From Sebastes aleutianus (lineage: Eukaryota > Chordata > Actinopteri > Perciformes > Sebastidae): DNA of 64,000 nt. The notes below the pieces were generated by a model, which saw only the letters and a program-made list of their open reading frames with translations, was not told where the DNA came from and did not search any database. A program made the position numbers and the translations under genes. The stretch is from the NCBI GenBank assembly GCA_916700875.1, contig CAKAKS010000031.1:8014977-8078976 (forward strand). Reading direction: 5' to 3'. Of this stretch, positions 11,795 through 23,607 are shown piece by piece; the first letter of the stretch is position 1, and every line of letters begins with the position of its first letter.

Positions 11795-12059
11795 TGTAAT
11801 CAGATTACTGTTCATGTCCTGCCCACAGTACAGTGACAGCGGCTCTCATTGGCCACCTGTTGCCATGACGACCCTATACAACTCTGGCTGCTGCAGGTGA
11901 AGTTAGCATGATGCTAACAGCCTGTAGAGCCAGCAGCTCAGTGTCACAGATCCCTGTACTTCAGCCTGGATCTGTCCAGATGGAGAACTACCTGACCATC
12001 TGTCATCTCAATCCTCCTCCTCCTCCTCCTCCTCACCACCAGCGTTAAACCTGGAGGAC
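11795..12059 (+). promoter_or_regulatory. Candidate gpat4 promoter and non-coding first exon
   Basis: After the purine tract the sequence becomes mixed and GC-richer, with an inverted CCAAT box (attgg) near 11848. A CTCCTCCTCC tract follows near 12013, then a good donor, gacg|gtaaga, at 12059/12060. No other gene starts nearby, and the first gpat4 coding exon needs an upstream non-coding exon. Exon status is inferred from the donor and location only. Confidence 0.4.
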
Positions 12060-12469
12060 GGTAAGAGCCAGTAACGTTAGCTAACACCTTGTTAGCCTCG
12101 TGGGTCAAAGTGAGCTTTATTAACACATAGCAGCTCACCTTGTATGCTAACATACCGAAACTTCTTAATCAATAACATCCACCGGCAGGGTAAGTTACTG
12201 TGTCCCTTTAACTTTACAGGATGCTGGTACACAAAGAAGCAAAGAAAACAACTCTTTAATGTGCTGTTATGTGTAAAATGTTGTTGCTAGAGATCAGTGA
12301 AGCTAAAGCTACATAATGACCTCTTACTGTACTTCATTAACTCTGAACTAGGTGCTTGTTGTCTCATAACGTTAAATGATGACTTTACTGTAACTTAATC
12401 ATTGTTGTTGTGGTCCCATAAACCAGCCAGCTGACAGGTAAACTGAAGCTGTGGGTGAATAACAGCTGT

Positions 12470-14545
12470 CACCCTGCACTATACTCTTTTTAACAGTCTC
12501 TTCTGCACTATGTATATTCACTTTTTAACAGTCTCTTCTGCACTATATTCACTTTTTAACAGTCTCTTCTGCACTATACTCTTTTTAACAGTCTCTTCTG
12601 CACTATATTCACTTTTTAACAGTCTCTTCTGCACTATACTCATTTTAACAGTCTCTTCTGCACTATGTATATTCACTTTTTAACAGTCTCTTCTGCACTA
12701 TACTAATTTTTAACAGTCTCTTCTGCACTATACTCATTTTAAAAAGTCTCTTCTGCACTATACTCTTTTAAAAAAGTCTCTTTGCACTATACTCATTTTA
12801 AAAAGTCTCTTCTGCACTATACTCTTTTAAAAAAGTCTCTTCTGCACTATACTCATTTTTAACAGTCTCTTGTGCACAATATTCACTTTTTAACAGTCTC
12901 TTCTGCACTATATTCACTTTTTAACAGTCTCTTTGCACTATACTCATTTTAAAAAGTCTCTTCTGCACTATACTCTTTTTTAACAGTCTCTTCTGCACTA
13001 TACTCTTTTAAAAAAGTCTCTTCTGCACTATACTCATTTTTAACAGTCTCTTGTGCACAATATTCACTTTTTAACAGTCTCTTCTGCACTATATTCACTT
13101 TTTAACAGTCTCTTTGCACTATACTCATTTTTAACAGTCTCTTCTGCACTATACTCTTTTAAAAAAGTCTCTTCTGCACTATACTCATTTTAACAGTCTC
13201 TTCTGCACTATGTATATTCACTTTTTAACAGTCTCTTCTGCACTATACTAATTTTTAACAGTCTCTTCTGCACTATGTATATTCACTTTTTAACAGTCTC
13301 TTCTGCACTATATTCACTTTTTAACAGTCTCTTCTGCACTATACTCTTTTTAACAGTCTCTTCTGCACTATATTCACTTTTTAACAGTCTCTTCTGCACT
13401 ATACTCATTTTAACAGTCTCTTCTGCACTATGTATATTCACTTTTTAACAGTCTCTTCTGCACTATACTAATTTTTAACAGTCTCTTCTGCACTATACTC
13501 ATTTTAAAAAGTCTCTTCTGCACTATACTCTTTTAAAAAAGTCTCTTTGCACTATACTCATTTTAAAAAGTCTCTTCTGCACTATACTCTTTTAAAAAAG
13601 TCTCTTCTGCACTATACTCATTTTTAACAGTCTCTTGTGCACAATATTCACTTTTTAACAGTCTCTTCTGCACTATATTCACTTTTTAACAGTCTCTTTG
13701 CACTATACTCATTTTAAAAAGTCTCTTCTGCACTATACTCTTTTTTAACAGTCTCTTCTGCACTATACTCTTTTAAAAAAGTCTCTTCTGCACTATACTC
13801 ATTTTTAACAGTCTCTTGTGCACAATATTCACTTTTTAACAGTCTCTTCTGCACTATATTCACTTTTTAACAGTCTCTTCTGCACTATATTCACTTTTTA
13901 ACAGTCTCTTCTGCACTATACTCATTTTTAACAGTCTCTTCTGCACTATGTATATTCACTTTTTAACAGTCTCTTTGCACTATACTCATTTTAAAAAGTC
14001 TCTTCTGCACTATACTCTTTTTTAACAGTCTCTTCTGCACTATACTCTTTTAAAAAAGTCTCTTCTGCACTATACTCATTTTTAACAGTCTCTTGTGCAC
14101 AATATTCACTTTTTAACAGTCTTCTGCACTATATTCACTTTTTAACAGTCTCTTCTGCACTATATTCACTTTTTAACAGTCTCTTTGCACTATACTCATT
14201 TTAAAAAGTCTCTTCTGCACTATACTCTTTTAAAAAAGTCTCTTCTGCACTATACTCATTTTTAACAGTCTCTTGTGCACAATATTCACTTTTTAACAGT
14301 CTCTTCTGCACTATACTCATTTTTAACAGTCTCTTCTGCACTATGTATATTCACTTTTTAACAGTCTCTTTGCACTATACTCATTTTTAACAGTCTCTTC
14401 TGCACTATATTCACTTTTTAACAGTCTCTTCTTCACTATACTCATTTTTAACAGTCTCTTCTGCACTATATTCACTTTTTAACAGTCTCTTCTTCACTAT
14501 ACTCATTTTTAACAGTCTCTTCTGCACTATATTCACTTTTTTAAT
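12470..14545. repeat. 2.1-kb minisatellite with higher-order structure
   Basis: Tandem units of 27-31 bp of the form ttaacagtctcttctgcact plus a variable spacer (atattcacttt, atactcatttt, atactctttta, atgtatattcacttt). A variant with cttgtgcac recurs at about 12871, 13052, 13635, 13817, 14095 and 14275, giving steps of about 180 bp. A block beginning cactatgtatattcac at 12661 recurs at 13426 in the same order of variants, so about 765 bp was duplicated. The unit resembles the beginning of the retrotransposon tail that follows. Confidence 0.95.
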
Positions 14546-14746
14546 AGTCCTGTATCACAGCTGTTACTCTGCACTATATTCAGTTTTAACAGTTTTCTTC
14601 ATCTCCTTGTATTTTTATGTCTGGTTTATTTTTTTGTACTTTGTAATTTGCACTACTAACTTTTTTACTGCCTTTTTACTAACATGTTTTGCACTATGGA
14701 ACTGTGATGCTGGAAACTTGAATTTCCCTCGGGATCAATAAAGTTA

Positions 14747-14799
<53 letters not shown>

Positions 14800-14800
14800 C

Positions 14801-14838
<38 letters not shown>

Positions 14839-14840
14839 TG
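14546..14840 (+). mobile_element. Retrotransposon 3' tail with (ATCT)n
   Basis: The sequence ggatcaataaagttactatc followed by about 23 ATCT units (from about 14747) is the typical 3' end of a fish LINE or LINE-mobilised element whose tail is a short tandem repeat. No open frame remains. The word tgcactat before it matches the unit of the preceding minisatellite. Confidence 0.7.
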
Positions 14841-15499
14841 ATCTATCTAACTCAGAAATGACTTACTCATTGTAATCTCTTCTATATGCATTCATCAGCT
14901 TTATTTCTGACTGCTTGCATTAGAGTTGTTCCAAGTTTTTCCTACAATGAGACAATGGCTGTCAATTTTCCAACAACAGCCATTGTCTCTTGTTGAAAAG
15001 CTGGAATAACTTTCTGCATGCTGTCACAAAAAAAGACAGTGAATTCAAAGGAAATCAAGTTATTTTGAAAAACTCACCCGTAATATGGGGAAGTATTGCA
15101 CTTTAAAGGTAGGGTTGGCACACGTTATACTATATTAGTATTAAATTGCAGCCAGGATGCTCGGGTTATATCAGTAAAATGTCAGTATTATAATATTTGA
15201 GTGAAAGTATGTGTGTGAAAATCTTCCTTACATATAATTGGCCATCAGCAATGTTGCTCAAAAGGTGATTTAAAGTCAATCACGATGTGAACAAGTCACC
15301 TGAAAGGAAACACGGGGGGGATAATGAAGTTTGTACTTTTTCTGACTGTTCATGCCGTCTTTGTCAGACGCAGACAGTGAGTTACTCCTGTTGTACGTTT
15401 CAGCGTCGCCTTCAGACGCCGACTCTTCAAACGGACCAGAAGACTTGCCCCGAAGCTGTGGGTTTCGCCGCAGCCTCTTTGCTCTCTGCGTCTCTTCGG
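14841..15499. other. Non-coding stretch before gpat4 coding start
   Basis: It contains a hairpin with perfect 14-nt arms (gagacaatggctgt and acagccattgtctc, about 14949-14989). Possible splice acceptors for the first gpat4 coding exon are tttgtcag near 15366 and cgtttcag near 15401. An open frame in phase with gpat4 extends back to an ATG at 15287, but nothing in the family supports using it. Confidence 0.5.
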
Positions 15500-18400
15500 A
15501 TGTTGATGAGCAGCATGTCTTGGTTTGCATTTACTGCTGACAACCTGCTGTGCCGGTGCCTCGGCATCTCCATCACTGTCTGGTTGACTCTTCTGTTTGT
15601 CTTCACAATTGTGCCGGCTGTACTCGGAGTCTCTTTTGGTATCCGCAGACTCTACATGTGGACTCTTCTCAAGATCTTTGAGGTGAGCTTGGTGTCCGTG
15701 TGTAATGCACAATGTTATTAGAATGGTAGCCTACAAAATCAAAGTCCTTTGTATTATATGTTGTTGGTTATTTATTGATATTAATTGTACAACATTTTGG
15801 AACAAATATCCTACCTCTAAACTACTGCAGTATTATATTAGAACCCTTTGAGTTACTATTTTGAACAAAATCGTTTTTGCAGTGTTAATCTCACTGATTT
15901 TATATATTAAGAAAAATGCATTCCCTGTCGGGTGGGACCCCTGGGTTCTCCCAGCTTAGGCGGACTGATAGAGACACAGGCCGTGTTGCTGCCTCCCTTT
16001 CCTTAGGGACTTTGGTTTTTGGGACAGACCCCAGGGAGGAACAAGCTTTTAGCCATGGGACTCCCATCTGAGGTGTTGTAGATACTGCAGGGAGTTTAGA
16101 CTCCTGGGATGAAGTTTATCTACTGACACAGTAGACAAGCTCAGCCCCTGTGGTCCTACCGTTTCTGTAGGAGTTGTTAGAACTCCCCTTCTACACTCAG
16201 GATAATGATAGTCACAATTAAAAATGAACAAATAGGGACAAACCTGTTGTCTGAGCAGGATTGCAGACTGCTTTACTAATTTCTTGAAGGCTGTAGTACA
16301 GTTGAAGGCAGCTGTTTTAAGGCAGTTGTCCCACCTTTGGGGCTGGTTCTCTGGGCTCTGGATAAGGCCCTGGTCGATCTGAAGAAGCTGTCAAGCGAGA
16401 CTGTCTTTCTGCTGTCTTTTGCCAAGAGGGTGGGATGAGCTGCGAGCTCTCTTGATCCATGGATCAAGGTATAGGGGTGGTTGTGCTGCCAAATCTGACA
16501 TTTCCTACGAAGATCCTCTCTGGCTTTTCACTCTGCTTTGTCCAATCAGGTCTCTGGCATTGAGCCTAGCAAAAAAGCAGATCTACTATACGTTGGTTTC
16601 AACCGAGAGAGCTTTAAGTCCAGGCTTTACCACTGGACTGTAGATGTTTTACAACAGACCAATATGGAGCCGATATTCCACTGCCTTCATTTAGCTCTGG
16701 GTACGTCCTCCAGGGGACAGGTGTGCGGTGTTTCATCTTTCAAGGCTGGTAAGCCTTTAGTAGTGTCAGTCATCTTGGTTTATGGCAGCAGGTCTGTTAG
16801 AACTTGTTGGTGGAGGAGTGTGTGTATGTAGTGCACAATCATGAATAGTTTTCTTCTCCATGGGCTACAGCCCTGCAGGAATGCTGTTTTATTTAGAGTA
16901 CACATCAGGCGATGGTTCTTTAAATGTCCTCTCTCCAGGTCTGCGTGGCACGGATGCCTGATCCATCAAAACTGTGACCTATTTATGCTCGAGTAAGTCA
17001 GACAACGGGTTTGAAACCAGAACAGTGTTGAAAGTTTCTGCAATTTATCTGCATTGTTTTCTCAGCTGCAAGCTTCTCGGGATAAAAGATGTTGCAGAGC
17101 TGTCTCTCTGTCTCCAGGGATCATGTTGCCTAATTTCATCACTTTGATCATATCACAGTCTATATGCTGCCCATATCCTCTTTGAATCTCTAACCTTGAT
17201 GCAATTTGGAGGCCTGCAGTGCTTATTACTGCCAACTTCATAGCTGCTTGTCAGCAGTAGTATATCAAATTAAGTCTTTAGTTCTTGCTCTCTGTATGTC
17301 AAACATTAAAGCGTTTGTTTTTTCCTTAAATTAGTGGGCAACCTCACGAATGGAGATGGGAGCAAAGGAAAATAATCAGCAACTCTATAAACCATATAGC
17401 AACGGTAAAAGAGTAATAATTCAGTATTTCTTCAATATGAATGCTTACTGCACCTGTATTATTTTGACCATTAACTCAAAAGCATGATTTTTCGTTCTCA
17501 CTGTAGGAATCATAGCCAAAGAACCACCGTCGTCCTTTCAGCAGGAGATCCAGGAGCTCCGAGGTTCTGCCGGCTGTCTGCGCTCAGAGCCGGAGTTCGA
17601 GATGGCTGACATCTTCTACTTCTGCCGGAGAGGCGTGGAGAGCATCTTGGACGACGAGGTGACCAAGCGCTTTTCGGCTCAGGAGCTGGAGAGCTGGAAC
17701 CTGCTGACTCGAAGCAACTACAACCTCCGTCACATCAGCCTGAGACTTACCGTCCTGTGGGGTCTGGGAGTCCTCGTCCGCTACGGCATCCTGCTGCCTC
17801 TCAGGTCAGGTCAGGGGAGTAAGATTCATCTCATTGTACAAAAGCGGCAACTGGATGAACAACTGGTTCAGTCTTGAGTCAACTATATGTTCTTCTTTTC
17901 TGCAGGGTCACTCTGGCATTCACCGGCATTAGTCTGCTTCTAGTCCTGACTGCTTTGGTGGGCGTTTTACCAAACAAAGAGTAAGTTTCATCCAATTCTC
18001 ATAACAGTTCAAGCATGCGCGTGAAGTTAGGTCTCTATAACAAGGGTAGAAAGATGATCAAAAGCTACATGATAGTGTAACCACATGTATTTTAGCCAAC
18101 ATTTAACCTTGAAGTGTACATCCTAAGGGTACTGGACTAATTATTGTGGCATTATGTCTTCAGGTTAAGGTTCTACCTGACTGAGAAGGTTCATCAGATG
18201 TGTTACCGCATCTGTGTGAGAGCTCTCTCAGCAATCATCACCTATCATAACAGGTACAACATATTAAATTGAATGCAGTATAATAATAAGAACAGTATTA
18301 AATAAAAGTTAACAGAACATAATGGCAAGCATTGAAGTGTTTATGGTGTTATAGTTGTGTGTCTGTCTTAAACAAACTTGTTTAATTTCAGAGAGAACAA

Positions 18401-21245
18401 ACCAAAGAATGGCGGAATCTGTGTGTCCAATCACACAACACCCATCGATGTCATCATCTTGGCCAATGACGGCTGCTACTCTATGGTAGAAAAGCTTGTG
18501 TGTCTCTGCGTGTGTTTCAGTGACTGAGTTAGTGATTTTGAAAAATTAGAGATGTTGTTTTTGAGCTGAACTGGAGCCTAACTCGTCTCTCAGGTTGGCC
18601 AGTTGCACGGAGGGCTGATGGGAATGATCCAGCAAGCTATGGTCAAATCCTCTCCTCACATCTGGTTTGAAAGATCAGAAGTCAAAGACCGACATCTAGT
18701 GGCCAAAAGGTAACAATGCATCTTCTCTCTGTCGGCATCGCTCTCATCTCCAGTTGCATTATGGTCGGTCCCGCTGATGTGCACCTACTTCTCATTTAGG
18801 ATGTTCAGCTCAGTGTGTGTGTGTGTGTGTTGAATTATGATATGCAATACTTTTTGTTCACCCCTGTATATGTCTTGATATGTCTAATTGTGAATCGGTG
18901 TCAACATTCTTGGTGCACATGGTTTAGATTAGGTTTAAACATTTGTTGAAATAGGAAGTTGTGGTTAAAACACATTTGTTACATTTTCACTTAAAACACA
19001 AGGTACATAATAGAAATGTGTTTTGGTTATGGGCAAAGGCCTTCTGACAAATATCACTCAGGTCAGTCAGATGGCAGCACTGTGAGTAGATCAGAAATCT
19101 TTGTATTCTGGTTATTTTTATATCCTAGCTCTAAACATGTTTTCCCAGTTTATGACACATCAGTATGTACAGTATGTATGGCCATAAAACAATGAACTTG
19201 ACAGTGAGCATAGTCCAAAATAAAACTAGAACAGTCTGTAGAAGCTTGTGGATTGCCTTTATAAGCATTAAGAAGGCAGTATAAAACCACATTTCATGTA
19301 ATTCCTGAGCACTTTAGTGATATTTCAACTTGACATACACCATGTAGTATATATGAATATATAATCATTCGGTTTTGGTTGTTGCTATAATAGAAGTTTA
19401 GATTGGACATCATTTAGTTTGAACTCTAGAAGTGAGCCTAATGGCAAGACTTTTAAAAAGATATGTATATAGATTCATATATGTACAGTATATATATTTT
19501 GATCACTTGTGCTTTTTCATTTCAGGCTAAGCGATCATGTTGCTGACAAAACTAAACAGCCCATCCTGATCTTCCCTGAGGGTGTGTATGATGATATCAT
19601 TCTTATAAACACACGTAACATTTGTTGTTTAGTGTCGATAAGATCTTCACACTGTGTCTTCCACAGGTACTTGCATCAACAACACATCAGTGATGATGTT
19701 CAAAAAGGGCAGCTTTGAAATCGACTGCACGGTCTATCCAGTCGCCATTAAGGTTTGTCTTTTTCCTCCTTCCTGCTCATTTTGCTCTTCCTTACTCGTG
19801 ATATGACTTTATGTCTATCTTGCAGTATGATCCTCGGTTTGGGGATGCCTTCTGGAACAGCAGTAAGTTTGGCCTGGTGAACTATCTGCTGAGGATGATG
19901 AGCAGCTGGGCCATCGTCTGCAGCGTCTGGTACCTGCCGCCCATGAACAGAGAGGTGAAACTTCTTTGTCACAATCTTAAAAAAAAATATTATCAAAATC
20001 AGTGATAGGAATTTCAGATCATCTGTTGTTTATTCTGTCTACTGGGGTGATTTTCCCACCTCCTGTTCTTTCTTTTTTATTTTCTTTGTTTAGGAAGGGG
20101 AGGATGCGGTGCAGTTTGCCAACAGAGTGAAAGCAGCCATAGCTGCACAAGGAGGATTAGTAGATCTCATTTGGTGAGTCATTAGTCAAGTTTCCATTCA
20201 AATGTAGAACCAATTTTAACGAATTTTCAGAAAATCTGTAAAAGAAAATGCATTTTATGCGCATTTTCCATCCACTACTGTTATGTGAATATTAGGAGTT
20301 GGTTCATCATGATAAACAGTTGGTGCCGTTAATTCCCCTGTCAGGTGCCATTATAGCATTGCAGAAGAAGAGGGTGCAACAAGATGGCGTAATTAAATAG
20401 AGCTGCAACGATTAATCAATCGATTATTTGTCAACTATTAAATTAATTGCCAACTATTTGGATAAAATTCCTCGGTTTGAGTCATTTTTTAAGAAAAAAA
20501 TGAAAAAAATTCTCTGATTCCATCTTCTTAAACGTGAATATTTTCTGGTTTCTTTACTCCTCTATGACAGTAAACTGAATATATTTGAGTTGTGGACAAA
20601 ACAAGACATTTGTCCAAGATGACGTCTTGGACTTTGGGAAACACTGGCTACAGTTTTCACAATTTTCTGACTTTTTATAGCCCAAACAACTAATCGATTA
20701 ATCAAGAAAATAATCAACTGATTAATCGACAGTGAAAATAATCATTAGTTGCAGCCCTATGATTAAGAGAATGCCATTCAAACTTCAAATGGTGAGAAAA
20801 AAGTAGGAAAAGCAGTCTTTATATACAGTATATCAGTAGAATAGTATGTGTTAATGGTTGTTAGAAAGAGAGGTTTCCAGTGGTATAAAACACAGACGCT
20901 GATTCACAAAACACATCGTTATTGGCTTTTAGCTTTGACAGAAACTGTGCAGTATTACACCCTGAAGGTAATTCACGGAGGCCATCTGTTGTTTGTGAAG
21001 GACACTAATGACGCTGTGTTGAGTCAGTGCGTGATACTCTTTTCCTTTCCTACCTGTGTGCTCTCAGGGATGGAGGGCTGAAACGAGGAAAAGTGAAAGA
21101 CGCCTTTAAAGAAGAGCAGCAGAAACTCTACAGTAAAGTTCTCGTAGGTGAGCAGGACGAAGTGCACCGAAGAGATAACACACATTTAGAGGATGGAAAT
21201 CCAGAAGAGGATAAAAGCAATCAAGATTCAACAAGAGGACAATGA
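15500..21245 (+). CDS. gpat4: Glycerol-3-phosphate acyltransferase 4 (AGPAT6)
   Basis: ER membrane enzyme that acylates glycerol-3-phosphate at sn-1, the first step of glycerolipid synthesis. Coding exons: 15500-15682, 17335-17404, 17507-17804, 17906-17980, 18164-18253, 18392-18485, 18594-18709, 19526-19581, 19667-19752, 19826-19954, 20094-20173, 21068-21245; 1455 nt, 484 residues, every junction in frame. Hydrophobic helix about 18-45, two more near 160-205, then the acyltransferase core with the NHTTPID motif (His253, Asp258) and the FPEGT motif (325-329). The N-terminal LGISITV...GVSFGI and the DIFYFCR segment fit GPAT4 better than GPAT3. ATGs at 15500, 15506 and 15515 are in frame; 15515 has the best context (A at -3) and matches human length. 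The C-terminus runs about 28 residues past the human end in an acidic tail. ATTAAA at 21584 is a candidate poly(A) signal. Confidence 0.96.
15900..16870 (+). mobile_element. Decayed retrotransposon, possibly DIRS-like
   Basis: Within gpat4's first coding intron. Frames broken by stops and shifts read pieces such as LSSETVFLLSFAKRVG and ELRALLIH (about 16375-16455), then VLPNLTFPTKIL (about 16480-16520). These resemble the tyrosine-recombinase region of DIRS-type retrotransposons. The frame is clearly dead. The outer limits are guesses, and another class of element remains possible. Confidence 0.4.
20399..20758 (-). mobile_element. MITE with gggctgcaac ends, copy A
   Basis: Inverted ends: agctgcaacgattaatc at the left and gttgcagccct at the right. 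The interior is full of taatcgatta words and shares aagatgacgtcttggactttgg-type sequence with copy B at 24301-24659 in the opposite orientation. It sits in the last gpat4 intron. Confidence 0.85.
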
Positions 21246-22063
21246 GGACACGGTGAATGTATGAAGTTATAAATAACAGACTCTTACATTTTATACAGTG
21301 ACATCTTACATAATGGTGAATGTGAATTATCAGAGGTAGGAATTTTATTGATTTTTGCTGCTAACTGTAACAGACTCTGAAAGAAAGTATTTTTATGTTT
21401 TGGTATTTATGTTTCTATTGGTGTAAAATCTATATTTATTTACATTTGTATGGTAAGAACGGTTACACTACAGGAAGCTCAGTTTGTTTGTTATTTTAAC
21501 TAATTGTTCATAGACCAAAGTCCTAGAGTGACCTCAATTCTCCTGCCTCCTTTTTACTGCCATCTGAGCTTGTTGTGTATCTGATTAAACACATTCTCCT
21601 CTAAATACTCTGATCTTTTTGTAAAGAAATCTAATTTATTACAGAGATTCCATTAAGAAAGCTGCAACTATTTTAAGTGCCTAGTACTACAGTCATTACA
21701 TCTCAGTCAGACAGCGGCAGTGCCAACACTTGTGCGTCAGCTTAGTAATTGGCTCAAAGCTCTATATGCGTGTTCGCCTTTAATCTTTCCTGGGCAGCCG
21801 GAATTAGTGAAAGTGAGATCAAACATGTTCAGGCCTGGTACACAATGTATGAGCCATGATGATGTTGGTTTGTAATTTGTGACCAGAAATGTGTTCATTT
21901 TGTTGCTTTTTTTTCAACAGCAGAGGTCAGTGTTCAGACATGAACCATCCTGCTTATTGTGGCATGAGTAACACACATACAAATCAATATACAGACTGAT
22001 TTAGACAGCTGTTTAACTGTTTAAAACACATACATTTTCCATACCCGCCTAGTCCTGCTCAGG
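21246..22063. other. gpat4 3' UTR and intergenic spacer
   Basis: A plausible UTR runs to ATTAAA at 21584-21589. Beyond that I see no exon, RNA gene or clear repeat. Confidence 0.4.
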
Positions 22064-22108
<45 letters not shown>

Positions 22109-22260
22109 CATCAATCCATCAATCAATCAATCAAACTTTATTTGTATAGCACCTTTCATACAGGTTAGTGCAGTTCAAAGTGCTTCACAGATGGCTGACA
22201 AGCCGAAAACAGAACAAGTGTGGACCGAGAAAAGACAATTTGAGACCAATGCACACAAGA
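22064..22260 (-). mobile_element. Retrotransposon 3' end with (CAAT)n tail
   Basis: A (CAAT)n run at 22064-22134 leads into aaactttatttgtatagcac and gtgcttcaca. In reverse this is a LINE or SINE 3' end with an (ATTG)n tail, a common fish pattern. No coding frame. Confidence 0.65.
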
Positions 22261-22812
22261 AAATAAAATGTAATAAAATATCATTAAAAGCGATAATAAC
22301 AGTAATAGTAGTAAAACAGTGAAGTAAAATCTAGATAAATAAAATAACAATAAAATGATACAAGTTAAATACAATAAAATAAGTGATTAATAAAATAGAA
22401 TAATATTTTACAACTTAAATACAATGAAATAAGTGATTGATAAAATAACAATAAATTAGAATAATTTATACAACTTAAATACAATTAAATAAATTATTAA
22501 TAAAATAACAATAAAATAGAATCAAATTATACTACTTAAATACAATAAAATAAGTAATTAATAAAATAATAAAATAGAATAAAAATGTTACAATTTAAAT
22601 ACAATAAAATAAGTGATTAATAAAATAACAATAAAATAGAATAACATTTTACAACTTGAATACAATTAAATAAGTGATTAATAAAATAACAATAAAAGAG
22701 AATATAATTTTACAACTTAAATACAATAAAATAAGTGATTAATAAAATAACATTAAAATAGATTACAATTATACAACTTAAATACATTGAAATAAGTGAA
22801 TAAAATAACAAC
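22260..22812. repeat. AT-rich minisatellite, ~60-bp unit
   Basis: About eight imperfect copies of a unit containing acaacttaaatacaataaa, ataagtgattaataaaataa and caataaaatagaataa, varying by small indels. It directly abuts the retrotransposon end on its left, which suggests the array grew from that element. Confidence 0.9.
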
Positions 22813-23607
22813 CATTCTTAATGGAAGGCCTGGCTGAATAGGTAGACTAATTGAGGAATTGAGGGTTTATCCCAGCATGCATTGAGGGTAAATGCAGGGA
22901 ATCAGGTGGCCAGTCCATTATTGGACTAAAACAGACAAAAAAACAAACACATTCAGGGTATTTTAGAGCATTCAATCCTTCTGAAATCCATACAGATGCT
23001 GCAGCCTGATAAAGATTCAAACTGGAGCTGCATGTGAAACTGAATCCAACCACATGAAGCCATATCAGCTGACACAGTCAGGTAACCTGTCCTCAACTAG
23101 AGCAGAAGTATCATGTTTTCAGACCTAGATCAGATATAAAGGAGCAGATGGAACTGTGACTATGAATCATTACAGAACATACTAACATTTGCATAATGAA
23201 GGGACTGTCAATTTAAGTGAGTACCCTTATCAATCAACCAGTCTTGTCCTCATTTGAATGCAGCTGATGTGAGGCTGATGCTCTGTGACAGGTGTCAACA
23301 AGGATCAGGTGTGGCCTGCTGTTCTCCAGTAAATGCTTGTTGTGGTGTGTGAACGGCCTAAACAGCGTGTCAGATTCGTCTCATGTAATCTGTTAATCTG
23401 GTGGGAGTGTCTCCTGTTAACCAAGGAGGACCAGAGGAGGACCAGAGGACGACCCGTCTCGGTGTAACCACGCCCAATCAGCTGTTTCCTCAACTTCTGC
23501 AGGAGCTCATGTGAAAACTTTTCCTCCTTCTGTTTTAGTGTGTCTCAACCGATGGTAGACTCCACCACGTTGTGTTTTGGGATTTAAATTTGTGTAATCC
23601 AGTCATC
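22813..23607 (+). promoter_or_regulatory. Upstream region and candidate promoter of rab11fip1
   Basis: Mostly non-repetitive. Near 23466-23480 the run ccacgcccaatcagctg combines a GC/CACCC-type box with a CCAAT box about 130 bp before the ATG. No TATA box is placed convincingly. Promoter role is inferred from position and motifs. Confidence 0.35.

Noticed and set aside
10918..11900. Long open frames encoding poly-Leu (minus) and poly-Arg/Glu/Gly (plus)
   Set aside because: They are translations of the GAA/GGA purine tract; all frames are open because purine-only or pyrimidine-only codons exclude most stops. No domain, splice signal or family support.
12470..14545. CRISPR-like array
   Set aside because: Repeat and 'spacer' are both repeated variants, the setting is a vertebrate genome, and no cas genes exist; it is a minisatellite.
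15287..15499. Upstream in-frame extension of Gpat4 to an ATG at 15287
   Set aside because: The 71 extra residues have no counterpart in the family, and splice acceptors lie between that ATG and the conserved start.
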